The notes beneath the pieces were generated by a model. The model did not search any database and was not told the DNA's origin. It was given only the letters and a program-made list of their open reading frames with translations. From the NCBI GenBank assembly GCA_041905785.1, contig JAYRKJ010000020.1, positions 59,251 to 123,250 of the forward strand: DNA of 64,000 nt, written 5' to 3'. The position numbers were made by a program, and so were the translations under genes. Origin of the DNA: Roseateles_B sp041905785. Its GTDB lineage: Bacteria; Pseudomonadota; Gammaproteobacteria; Burkholderiales; Burkholderiaceae_C. How positions within the stretch are numbered: the first letter of the stretch is position 1; each line of letters starts with the position of its first letter. Shown here piece after piece: positions 9,901 through 18,178 of this stretch.

Positions 9901-11849
9901 GTGCTGGCGGAAGGCCCCTCGAGCTCGCGCGCCTTGAGCGCCGCCATCAGACCCAGCAGCGTGCCGAAGGCATTGCCGCCCTCCGACCCACCGGCGCCCA
10001 GCTGGATCTGCGGCACCAGCGGCACTTTGGCCGCCTCGAAGGCCTCGGCCAGGCGCAGCATCACGGTCTGCATCAGCTGCTTGTCGGCGCCTTCGCCTTC
10101 CAGCGCCTCCGACTTGGCGCGGATGGCCGCACCTTCGGCCTCGCCCACGCTGCGAATGGCCGCGGCGCGGCCCTGGCCTTCGGCCTCCTGGCGATAGCGC
10201 TCGCCCTGCGCCAGTGCCTCGATCTCCTGGCGGCGCTTCTCGGCGGCCTTCACGGCGGCAGCGCCGTGGTTCTCCTTGATGGAGATGTCCACCAGCGAAG
10301 CCGTCAGCTCCGCCTGCTTCTCGGCGCGCTTCTCGGCCTCGTTCAGCTCGCGCTGCTTGTTGGCCGCGATCTCCTTTTGCGCGTAGGTCTCGACCTGCTC
10401 GCGGGCGATCTGGCGGTCGCGCAGCTGGGCCATGATGGCCTCGATCTTGTGGTCCCCGGCCTGCGGGCGCGGCGTGCCGATCAGCACCTCCTGGAACTCC
10501 AGCGAATAAGCGAGGAAGCGCTCCCGCATGTCGCGCGAGGCATTGGTCTGCAGCTCCGAGCGTGACTGGATCAGCTCGATGAAGGTGTGCGTCTGGGAGA
10601 CGTTCTTGAAGTAGCTCGACACCATCGGGTCCAGCGTCTGCTCCACCAGCTGCTTCACATTGCCGAAGCGCTGCACCACCATGGGCGCTTTGCGGTAGTC
10701 GATGTGCACCACCACCGACAGCGGCAGCTGCGGCTCGAAGGCATCCTTGGTGATCAGCGTGATCTCGCGCAGGTTGGAATCGAAGCTGGAGCCGCTCTCG
10801 CCGCTTTGCCACATCAGCACGAAGTTGGTGGTGGGCACCAGCTCGATCTTGCCGGCATAGGTGTTGAAGGCGTACTTGCCGGGCATCAGGGGTTCGCGCC
10901 AGACGCCGCGGCAGCCGGCGTTGACCAGCTCGCCGTGGCTGTACTCGCTGCCCGAGAGGTCTTCGCCCCGCGTGCCGGTGTAGGACACGACCACGCCGAC
11001 ATAGCCCACCGGGATGATGGTCTTGTTGATGAACTCGACCGTCGCGAACAGGCGGTTGATGTAGTAGGTGCCCTCCACCAGCACGCGCTCCTGGCGGCCC
11101 CGGCGGCCACCGGCGGCCAGGAAGCGTTCGGGCTCCTGGAAGCTGTTGTGCGCATCGCCCACATCCGGCGCCAGCAGCTCATCGCGCGACAGGGCCGGGC
11201 CATCCTGCACGGTCACCACGGCCAGCTGGTCGGAATCATGGCTGCCGTTCTTTTCCTTGATGACCACCGGCGAGAAGGCGTTGCGCTCTTCCAGCAGGCC
11301 GCGCATGCGCTCGTAATAACTGCGCTCATGAGCGTCCATATTGAGCGCGTAAGTGGCTTCCTCGGTCATCACGACGAAGAGCGCGGGGTTGATCACATGC
11401 GTGCCTTCCCGCAGCACCTTGCGTTGCGGCCCTTTTTGACCGCCGCTGCGCAAGAAGCTGCGCACATCCAGGAAGTCGTCGACGCCGGCATTGCTGGCCA
11501 GGGTCTGGCCTGCGGGCAGGTCCACGCCGTCACGAGCAAAGACATAGCCGATCTTGCCCTGCGTCACCGAGACCATGGGGTGGATGTGCACGCGGTACTG
11601 GAAGGGCGTGAAGAAATGAAAGCCGCCGCGGCGCAGCTCGGGCTGCAAGCCCGCCTCGCCGTTCAGCGCCAGCAGGCCGGACTGCACCGAGCCCTTCGCG
11701 CTCCAGAGCTTCTCGACCACGCCGACACGGTCGTTGGGGATGTAGCGCACGATGCCGGCCGCATACAGCAGCAGGACGATGGCGCCGACGCCGCCGAACC
11801 CCATCAGCAGGGACAGCAGCACGGAGCCGGACAGATCAAACCAAGTCAT
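9885..11849 (-). CDS. SPFH/band 7 (flotillin-like) membrane protein
   Basis: A 654-residue protein. Residues about 10-35 form one membrane segment (LLMGFGGVGAIVLLLYAAGI), followed by a band 7/SPFH region and then a long charged coiled coil (about 470-590) rich in Ala, Glu, Lys and Arg. The C-terminal tail is Gly/Ala rich. SPFH proteins scaffold membrane microdomains. The start at 11849 is supported by a strong ribosome binding site (AAGGAGGAGG) just upstream; the frame remains open further upstream without support. It is convergent with the LytTR regulator gene. Confidence 0.85.
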   Translation of the reverse strand: MTWFDLSGSVLLSLLMGFGGVGAIVLLLYAAGIVRYIPNDRVGVVEKLWSAKGSVQSGLLALNGEAGLQPELRRGGFHFFTPFQYRVHIHPMVSVTQGKIGYVFARDGVDLPAGQTLASNAGVDDFLDVRSFLRSGGQKGPQRKVLREGTHVINPALFVVMTEEATYALNMDAHERSYYERMRGLLEERNAFSPVVIKEKNGSHDSDQLAVVTVQDGPALSRDELLAPDVGDAHNSFQEPERFLAAGGRRGRQERVLVEGTYYINRLFATVEFINKTIIPVGYVGVVVSYTGTRGEDLSGSEYSHGELVNAGCRGVWREPLMPGKYAFNTYAGKIELVPTTNFVLMWQSGESGSSFDSNLREITLITKDAFEPQLPLSVVVHIDYRKAPMVVQRFGNVKQLVEQTLDPMVSSYFKNVSQTHTFIELIQSRSELQTNASRDMRERFLAYSLEFQEVLIGTPRPQAGDHKIEAIMAQLRDRQIAREQVETYAQKEIAANKQRELNEAEKRAEKQAELTASLVDISIKENHGAAAVKAAEKRRQEIEALAQGERYRQEAEGQGRAAAIRSVGEAEGAAIRAKSEALEGEGADKQLMQTVMLRLAEAFEAAKVPLVPQIQLGAGGSEGGNAFGTLLGLMAALKARELEGPSASTQPRS

Positions 11850-12032
11850 GGATTCCTCCTCCTTCTTTTCCCTGGCGGCAGACCAGCGGCCCGCGACGCC
11901 AGGCCTTGTTTTTCCCTCTGCCTCCATCAGGAACGCATAAGGAAGTGCCTGTGCATGCAACTCGCCCCAGGCGGCTCGCCATTCGCCCCAGGCAAGTCTG
12001 CATCGGTGTCCAGCCTGGGCATGATGGCGCCC

Positions 12033-13256
12033 ATGAACACGCACCCTTCTTCCCGCCTCCTCTTCATCGACTGGCTGCGCATCGCCGCCTTCGCGCTGCT
12101 GATCCCCTACCACGTGGGCATGTACTACGTGAGCTGGGGCTGGCACGTGAAGAATCCGGTGATCCACGAGTCCATCGAGCCCCTCATGCTGCTGAGCAAT
12201 CCCTGGCGCATGGGCCTGCTCTTCCTGATCGGCGGCGTGGCCGCCAGCCAGCTGATGGGCAAGCTGCAGAACCGCTGGAGATTCGTCCGTGAACGCAGCA
12301 GCCGCCTGCTGTGGCCCCTGCTCTTCGGCATGGCCGTGGTCGTGCCCATTCAGCCCTACCTGGAAGTTGGGCAGAAGCTGGGCTACGCGGGCAGCTACCT
12401 GGACTTCCTGGGCCTCTACTTCAAGGCGTACCACGGCTTCTGCGAGAACGGCAACTGCCTGGACCTGCCCACCTGGAACCACCTCTGGTTCCTGCCCTAT
12501 CTGTGGGTCTACTGCCTGCTGGGCGCGCTGCTGGCCGGGCCGCTGGCACGCGGGGGTCAGGTCTTGCAGCAGGGCCTGCAGGGCCCGCGCGGCGGCCTGT
12601 GGCTGGCAGGACTGTGTGTGCCCCTGATGGCGGCCCGCTGCTTCTACGGCCTGTTCCCCATCACCCACAACTTCACGTGGGACTGGTACAACCACATGGT
12701 CTCGCTGTGGCTCTTCCTGGTCGGCTGGATGGCGGCTTCCCAGGCGCCGGCGCTGTGGAGCTGGGCCGAGCGCCTGCGCTGGCCGGCTCTGGCGCTCTTT
12801 CTGGCAGGCTGGCTGGGCTTCGGGCTCTACATCCAGCACTACGCCGATCACGACCCCTCGGCTTTCGTGCTCTATGCCCAGCGTCTGCTGTACGGCCTGA
12901 AGCAGGGAGCGGCCCTGCTGGCCGTGCTGGGCTTTGGCAAGCGGCACCTGGACCGTGACCACCGCTGGCGCGCCGGGCTTGGCGCGGCCGTCTTCTGCGC
13001 CTATGTGCTGCACCAGAGCGTGATCGTGGGTCTGACTCCGCTGCTGGAACCCCTGCAGCTGCCGGATGGCATCGAGGCCCTGCTCCTGATCGGCCTCACC
13101 TTCCTGGCCTGTGCCGCCGTCTACCGCCTGGCGCGACCCGTGCCTGGCCTGCGCCGGCTGCTGGGCATCGCCGCACCCAAGCCCCCGGCAAGGCGGACGA
13201 CCGGACGCGAGGCCACAATGGCGCTCCCCCAAGCCTCCTCCGCACAGCTGCCATGA
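12033..13256 (+). CDS. Acyltransferase-3 family membrane protein
   Basis: About 407 residues with roughly ten hydrophobic segments. The N terminus reads LLFIDWLRIAAFALLIPYHV, the family signature in which the conserved His of the first helix lies near the membrane face. Members move acyl groups onto envelope sugars or glucans (OpgC, OafA type). The substrate cannot be told here. An ATG at 12021 is an alternative start. The stop overlaps the start of gloA (ATGA). It is divergent from the SPFH gene, and the 180-base gap between them should hold both promoters. Confidence 0.85.
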   Translation: MNTHPSSRLLFIDWLRIAAFALLIPYHVGMYYVSWGWHVKNPVIHESIEPLMLLSNPWRMGLLFLIGGVAASQLMGKLQNRWRFVRERSSRLLWPLLFGMAVVVPIQPYLEVGQKLGYAGSYLDFLGLYFKAYHGFCENGNCLDLPTWNHLWFLPYLWVYCLLGALLAGPLARGGQVLQQGLQGPRGGLWLAGLCVPLMAARCFYGLFPITHNFTWDWYNHMVSLWLFLVGWMAASQAPALWSWAERLRWPALALFLAGWLGFGLYIQHYADHDPSAFVLYAQRLLYGLKQGAALLAVLGFGKRHLDRDHRWRAGLGAAVFCAYVLHQSVIVGLTPLLEPLQLPDGIEALLLIGLTFLACAAVYRLARPVPGLRRLLGIAAPKPPARRTTGREATMALPQASSAQLP

Positions 13257-13699
13257 AGTATCTGCACACCATGGTCCGCGTCACCGACCTGGACCAGTCC
13301 CTCAAGTTCTACCGCGACGCCCTGGGCCTGCGCGAGGTGCGCCGCACCGAGCACGAGGCCGGCCGCTTCACGCTGGTCTACCTGGCCGCCGCCGGCGACG
13401 CCGACGGCCCCTTCCAGCCCCAGGTGGAGCTGACCTACAACTGGCCCAGCGCCACGGGCGAAAGCGAGACCTACACCGGTGGTCGCAATTTCGGCCACCT
13501 GGCCTTTGCGGTGGACGACATCTACGCCGCCTGCCAGCGCCTGGCCGAGCATGGGGTGACGATCGCCCGCCCGCCACGCGATGGCCGCATGGCTTTCGTG
13601 CGCTCGCCCGACAACATCTCCGTCGAGTTGCTGCAAAATGGGCCCGCCCTGGCTCCCGCCGAGCCCTGGGCGTCCATGCCCAACACCGGCAGCTGGTGA
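13253..13699 (+). CDS. gloA: Lactoylglutathione lyase (glyoxalase I)
   Basis: A 148-residue VOC-fold enzyme that converts the hemithioacetal of methylglyoxal and glutathione to S-lactoylglutathione. The N terminus (MKYLHTMVRVTDLDQSLKFY) with an early metal-binding His, the middle VELTYNWP and GHLAFAVDDIY, and the C-terminal Glu in ISVELLQ match GloA. The length is close to the usual 130-150 residues. It overlaps the stop of the acyltransferase gene by 4 bases, so the two are probably co-transcribed, although no functional link is obvious. Confidence 0.92.
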   Translation: MKYLHTMVRVTDLDQSLKFYRDALGLREVRRTEHEAGRFTLVYLAAAGDADGPFQPQVELTYNWPSATGESETYTGGRNFGHLAFAVDDIYAACQRLAEHGVTIARPPRDGRMAFVRSPDNISVELLQNGPALAPAEPWASMPNTGSW

Positions 13700-13737
13700 C
13701 GCACCGGATGCGGGCGCTGATGAACCGAAGGAGCGCC

Positions 13738-14673
13738 ATGCCTGCCCGCACCGTCTTCACTGCCCGCCCCAGCCGGCTCCGCATGGGTGTCCACCTCTCG
13801 CTGCTGACGCTCGCCGCAGCGCTGACGCCCCAGGCCCAGGCCCAGGCCCAGGGCAAGCTGCTGCTCACCGGCGGGGTCAGCAGCATCGACGGCGCAGCGG
13901 GCGGTGGCCTGACCCCGTGGGCCTTGATCGGCAGCTATGCCGCGCCCGGTGAAATCGGGGCCACGGCCTTCGCCACCCGTGTCCGGACCCAGGACTACGG
14001 CCTGACCGTCTACGGCGCGGCGCTGGGCCTGCATGACCGCTTCGAGCTGTCCCTGGCACGCCAGGATTTCAGCACTGGGCCGACCGGCGTCGCGCTGGGT
14101 CTGCCGGGCCTGCACCTGAAGCAGGACATCTGGGGCGCCAAGTGGCGCATCGCGGGCGACGCCATCCTGGACAGCGACCGCTGGATGCCCCAGCTGAGCC
14201 TGGGCCTGGAGCACAAGCGCAGCCATGCCGGCGATCTGGCGCCCACCCTCGCCAGCCTGGGCGCGCGAGCGAACGACACCGAGCTCTACCTCAGCGCCAC
14301 CAAGCTGCTGCTGCGGCACAGCACGCTGCTGAACCTCACACTGCGGGCCACGCGGGCCAACCAGAACGGCCTGCTGGGCTTTGGGGGCGAGGCGAGCAGC
14401 CGCTTCAGCCTGCGGCCTGAGCTCTCCATGGCCTACCTGGTCAACCGGCGGCTGGCCGTCGGTGTCGAGTACCGCTTCAAGCCGGACAAGCTCAACCCCT
14501 CCGCCTTGGGCCAGGGTCTGGCCGAGCAGGATTGGAAGGACCTCTTCATAGCCTGGGCGCCGAACAAGCAGTTCTCGCTGACGGCGGCATACGTGGACCT
14601 GGGCGCCATCGTGCCCGGTGTCGTGCCGCGCCGGCAGAGCGGGCTGTACCTCTCGGCCCAGATCGCGTATTGA
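13738..14673 (+). CDS. DUF3034 outer-membrane-like protein
   Basis: A 311-residue protein with a signal peptide (hydrophobic LLTLAAALTPQAQAQAQ) followed by many short amphipathic strands such as LFIAWAPNKQFSLTAAYVDLG. The mature start GKLLLTGGVSSIDGAAGGGL and the C-terminal aromatic residue fit DUF3034 proteins, which look like outer-membrane beta barrels. The function is unknown. I chose the ATG at 13738 because AAGGAG lies just upstream; in-frame ATGs at 13708 and 13720 are possible. The exported haemoglobin gene follows 86 bases later. Confidence 0.82.
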   Translation: MPARTVFTARPSRLRMGVHLSLLTLAAALTPQAQAQAQGKLLLTGGVSSIDGAAGGGLTPWALIGSYAAPGEIGATAFATRVRTQDYGLTVYGAALGLHDRFELSLARQDFSTGPTGVALGLPGLHLKQDIWGAKWRIAGDAILDSDRWMPQLSLGLEHKRSHAGDLAPTLASLGARANDTELYLSATKLLLRHSTLLNLTLRATRANQNGLLGFGGEASSRFSLRPELSMAYLVNRRLAVGVEYRFKPDKLNPSALGQGLAEQDWKDLFIAWAPNKQFSLTAAYVDLGAIVPGVVPRRQSGLYLSAQIAY

Positions 14674-14759
14674 CGCGCCCAAGGCGGTCGAGGGCCTGCG
14701 CGCCCGCCTCCGCTGCCAACACCCGCCATCCACGCCCGCTGCCTGCTAGGAGTCTGCCA

Positions 14760-15185
14760 ATGAAAGCGCCTGCAACACTTGCCACCGCCCTGGTCCTGCT
14801 GTGCGCCCTGCCCGGAGCGGCGCGGGCCGAAGACAGCCTCTACGCGCAACTGGGCGGCAAGCCCGCGCTGGAGGCGGTGGTCGACGGACTGCTGCAGCGC
14901 GCCGCGCGCGATTCGCGAATCCAGGACTTCTTCAAGGAAACCAACCTGCAGTACCTGCGGACGCAGCTCGTGGACCAGCTCTGCGCGGCAAGCGGCGGCC
15001 CCTGCCACTACGAAGGCGGGAGCATGAAGGACGTCCATGCCGCCATGGGCCTGAAGCAGGCGCATTTCAACGCCCTGGTCGAGGACCTGCAGGACGCGCT
15101 CGACGCCGCCGGCGTGCCCTTCGCCACCCAGGGGCGGCTGCTGGCCCTGCTGGCGCCCATGCACCGGGACATCGTCACCCGCTGA
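14760..15185 (+). CDS. Exported group 1 truncated haemoglobin
   Basis: A 141-residue protein. Residues 1-23 form a signal peptide ending in ARA; the globin begins at about 26 (SLYAQLGGKPALEAVVDGLL) and contains the helix segment MKDVHAAMGLKQAHFNAL, with His in the proximal (F8) position. An upstream TAGGAG supports the start. Most truncated haemoglobins are cytosolic, so the export signal is notable. It lies just after a DUF3034 gene on the same strand and may be in its operon. Roles suggested for the family are O2, NO or redox chemistry. Confidence 0.85.
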   Translation: MKAPATLATALVLLCALPGAARAEDSLYAQLGGKPALEAVVDGLLQRAARDSRIQDFFKETNLQYLRTQLVDQLCAASGGPCHYEGGSMKDVHAAMGLKQAHFNALVEDLQDALDAAGVPFATQGRLLALLAPMHRDIVTR

Positions 15186-15209
15186 AACGAGGCGGTGCGC
15201 GTCGCCGGC

Positions 15210-15356
15210 TCAACGCCGCAGCTGCGCCGCGCTGTCGGCCTTCACATGCTTGAGGAAGTAGCGCAGGTAGAACGCGCCCATGCCCAAGGTGATGGCAATG
15301 GCGGCCAGGCTCATCAAACCCACATCGCTGGTGAACAGCAGCTCGAAGGCTTTCAT
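15210..15356 (-). CDS. Small DUF3149 membrane protein
   Basis: A 48-residue protein. It begins MKAFELLFTSDVGLMSLA, continues through one membrane segment (residues about 14-33) and ends with a basic tail containing FLKHVKAD. This is the pattern of DUF3149 proteins (short, one helix, starting K-x-x-x-x-L-F-T-x-D-x-G-L-M-S), which are widespread in betaproteobacteria and have no known function. It lies between the truncated haemoglobin gene and an exported hypothetical gene, in the opposite direction. Confidence 0.8.
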   Translation of the reverse strand: MKAFELLFTSDVGLMSLAAIAITLGMGAFYLRYFLKHVKADSAAQLRR

Positions 15357-15467
15357 GGCGGAATCCGGAGTTCGTTGATGGAGCCTTCATTGAATGAGCA
15401 GCGGCCGCACCTGTCCTTGCCCTGGCGCAAGGGCAGGGCCCCGGCAGGCCCAGCGGCGAGCGCGCCC

Positions 15468-15842
15468 ATGTGCTGCAGCAAGGTCGTGCTGGCTCTGCTG
15501 CTGAGCCTGGCACGGCCTGCTGGCGCAGAACCCTGGGAGCGCCGGCCGGTGCCCGTGCCCAGCCTGGCGGAGGTCGCCCAGGCCTACCGCCGGCATGTGG
15601 CGGCGAGCAACGCCGAGACCGTCGAAGCCCTGGGGGCCAGGAAGGCACAGCCCTACCTGGTGCGCATCGTGGACCTGGAAGCCGTCCGCTGCGAATACCA
15701 CTCCGGCCGCAGCCATCTCTGCCGCATCGTGGTCAGCGTCGCGGTCGATGGCCGCGTCGGCCCGCGCCGGGCCGGCGACGCGCTGATGACCCCGGATGAG
15801 GACGGGGGCTGGAAGCTGCGCCTGCTGCGCCGGCCGCGATGA
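15468..15842 (+). CDS. Exported hypothetical protein
   Basis: About 124 residues. From the ATG at 15468 the protein begins with a signal peptide-like segment (CCSKVVLALLLSLARPAGA). An upstream ATG at 15378 would add about 30 polar residues. The mature part is soluble, with a predicted beta-rich middle (PYLVRIVDLEAVRCEYH...CRIVVSVAVDG) and two Cys residues that could form a disulphide. I recognise no family. It stands alone, between the divergent DUF3149 gene and the convergent S9 peptidase gene. Confidence 0.6.
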   Translation: MCCSKVVLALLLSLARPAGAEPWERRPVPVPSLAEVAQAYRRHVAASNAETVEALGARKAQPYLVRIVDLEAVRCEYHSGRSHLCRIVVSVAVDGRVGPRRAGDALMTPDEDGGWKLRLLRRPR

Positions 15843-15891
15843 ATCCCGGCGCCTCGGACAACGAGTCCCGGGGGCGCCACGCCCGCTGAGC

Positions 15892-17904
15892 TCAGGGAGC
15901 GAGATGCTTGGCCAGGAAGGCCTCCACGCGCCGCCAGAAGCCGAAGTTGGTCTCATCTCGATACCAGCCATGCCCCTCGTCGTCGTACACCAGCCATTCG
16001 TGCGGCTTGCCCAGCGCTGTCATGGCCTCATGGAACTGGCGGCCGTGTTCGATAGGCACGCGCCGGTCCCGGCCGCCGTGGGCAATCAGGACCGGTGCCT
16101 TGATCTGCGCCACCTGTTTCAAGGGCGAATACTTGCTGAGCATGGCGGCGTCCTTGACCGGGTCGCCAATCCGCAGGGGCATCGAATAGCTCTTGACGTC
16201 ATTGCTGAAGTCAGACCAATGCACGGTGTACATCAGCATCGGGTCCGTGACCGCCGCCCAGGCCACGCCGCATCGGTATTGGTCAGGATCCCTGGCAAGG
16301 CCCATCAAGGCGGCGTAGCCACCATAGCTCGCGCCCATGATGCAGACCCGGCTGGCATCGGCCCAGCCTTTGCTCACCGCGTACTTCAGGGCATCGCTGA
16401 CATCGTCCTGCATGGACTGCCCCCATTGGCGCCAACCGGCGCGCTCGTGCAGGTCGCCGTAACCAGAGCTTCCGCGAAACTCCGGAGCGATCACCACGTA
16501 GCCCCGAGAGGCCAGGAACTGGGTCTGGGGCTCCCACTCCCACTGGAAGCCGCGCACCCAGGGGCCTCCATGCACCAAGACCACCGCAGGCTTGGCAGCT
16601 TCACCCTCGCGCGGCGCGCCGGTGACCCAGGTGGGCACGGGCTGGCCGTCCCTGGCCTTGATGCGCTCAAACCGGACGCTGGCCTGCATGCTCGGATCAA
16701 TCTGCTCCTTGTGCCGCCCCAGCCGCTCCCATTGCCCGGTGTGGGGGCGCAGCAGCAGGTACTGGCCCGGGTCGCGATCCGTGTAGGAGTAGACCAGCAC
16801 CGGGTGCCCGGGCTCACAGCGCTCGCAGTCAATGCGGTTGATGCGCCCCGCCAGCTTGGCGTCCACCTGGGCCTGCAGCTCGCGCATATAGGGTGTCAGC
16901 CAGACGGTGCTGCTGGCTTCGGTCGTCAGGTGCAGGCCATACACCTTGCCGGACTCCACGGAGCGGACCGTCGTGACGCCTGCGTCGAAGCCGGGCGTGA
17001 CGATCCAAGGCTTGGGGTCCGGCTTGCCGGTCCCGAAGTCGAAGCGGTGCAGGTGGTCCTCACCCGCCTCGCCGGAAGCGACGTTCACGAACAACTGACC
17101 GTCCTGGTCCACGAAGGCCGGCGTGAATTCGGCCTGCAGACGGGGAAATTCGGCGAGCTTGCGCCATTTCACGCCGTCGTCGTCTGACCAGTAGATCCGC
17201 AGCGTCTGTCCGCCGTCGTCCGACATGGCCGCCCGCACCCGTCCCTGAGAGTCGAAGACCCAGCGATAGACCTTGTCGGGCGAGTTCTCCACCAGGCGCC
17301 GGGTCGTGCCGCTGGTGATGTCCATGGCCAGCGGCGTCACATGACGGAGCTCCCAGGTGACTGGGTCGTAGTTGGGGGCACCAATGATGACCTCGTTGCT
17401 GCCGGGCTTGCCGTTCGCGATGAAGAAGTGGTTCGGCTCCAGCGAGCGCTGGTCCGCGCGGCCGAAGAAGGAGTTCTCGAACTCACGCCGGATCAGCAGC
17501 CGGACGCGTTCGCCGCTGCGGTTCACCGCCAGCAGCCCTCTGCCTTTGCCTCGGACGCTCTTGTCGAATTGGTCGCTGACGCTGAAGGTGATCCAGTCCT
17601 CATTGACCCAGGTGTAGCCGGCCACATCGGCGTTCTTCAACACCGCGATGATCTTGTCGGGTTCCTTGTCCTCCAGATCGCGCAGCACCAGCCGGTCGCG
17701 CATGCCGCCTCCGCCCACCAGGCTCAGCAGCCAGCGGCCTGACGGCGACAAGGTCGCCGACTTGAACTCGGAGGGCGCAAAGAACGCCTCGACAGAGGGT
17801 CGTGCCGCCACTGCCGCGGCCTCCGCCGCCTGTGCCAAATGGGCCGCGCCGCACAACGCTGCGCCCGCCAGCAGGCTCAGTCCTGCAAATCCTCTCTTCT
17901 TCAT
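15892..17904 (-). CDS. Secreted S9 family prolyl oligopeptidase
   Basis: A 670-residue serine peptidase. The signal peptide is MKKRGFAGLSLLAGAALCG and onwards to AQAAEA. A seven-bladed propeller-like region (about 35-400) precedes the alpha/beta hydrolase domain. The catalytic Ser lies in GASYGG (about residue 528), Asp in HGGRDRRVP and His in DEGHGW. The family cleaves oligopeptides, often as acylaminoacyl or dipeptidyl peptidases; here it would work in the periplasm or outside the cell. The 274 bases upstream of its start hold no gene I can see. Confidence 0.9.
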   Translation of the reverse strand: MKKRGFAGLSLLAGAALCGAAHLAQAAEAAAVAARPSVEAFFAPSEFKSATLSPSGRWLLSLVGGGGMRDRLVLRDLEDKEPDKIIAVLKNADVAGYTWVNEDWITFSVSDQFDKSVRGKGRGLLAVNRSGERVRLLIRREFENSFFGRADQRSLEPNHFFIANGKPGSNEVIIGAPNYDPVTWELRHVTPLAMDITSGTTRRLVENSPDKVYRWVFDSQGRVRAAMSDDGGQTLRIYWSDDDGVKWRKLAEFPRLQAEFTPAFVDQDGQLFVNVASGEAGEDHLHRFDFGTGKPDPKPWIVTPGFDAGVTTVRSVESGKVYGLHLTTEASSTVWLTPYMRELQAQVDAKLAGRINRIDCERCEPGHPVLVYSYTDRDPGQYLLLRPHTGQWERLGRHKEQIDPSMQASVRFERIKARDGQPVPTWVTGAPREGEAAKPAVVLVHGGPWVRGFQWEWEPQTQFLASRGYVVIAPEFRGSSGYGDLHERAGWRQWGQSMQDDVSDALKYAVSKGWADASRVCIMGASYGGYAALMGLARDPDQYRCGVAWAAVTDPMLMYTVHWSDFSNDVKSYSMPLRIGDPVKDAAMLSKYSPLKQVAQIKAPVLIAHGGRDRRVPIEHGRQFHEAMTALGKPHEWLVYDDEGHGWYRDETNFGFWRRVEAFLAKHLAP

Positions 17905-18178
17905 CTACCAACTCCCTCGCCATTAGTGAATTTTGTCGGGGCGGATGCTACGACCACTGGCGCCTGCGGTGATCAGGACTTCTACCTGCCAACGGCGCGG
18001 CGGTGGGCCGGCCTCCACCAGGGCGCGAACAAACCCCCAGGATGCGTTCCATCATTCGCGCAGCCATCCAGGACAACACTTGACGCCGTCAAAAACTCGA
18101 TTGGCGCTCGGTGCGCCGGCGCCCTTCGACCCATGCGTGCATCCAACAACGCAAGGCGAATGCACGCGGTCCGGGCGC

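Noticed and set aside
15843..15891. GC-rich palindromic bases between the exported hypothetical gene and the S9 peptidase gene as a terminator
   Set aside because: The pairing is imperfect and no T-run follows on either strand, so I cannot support it.
17905..18178. Possible small gene or RNA in the 274-base gap between the S9 peptidase and the diguanylate cyclase
   Set aside because: No convincing start, ribosome binding site, conserved motif or strong stem was found.
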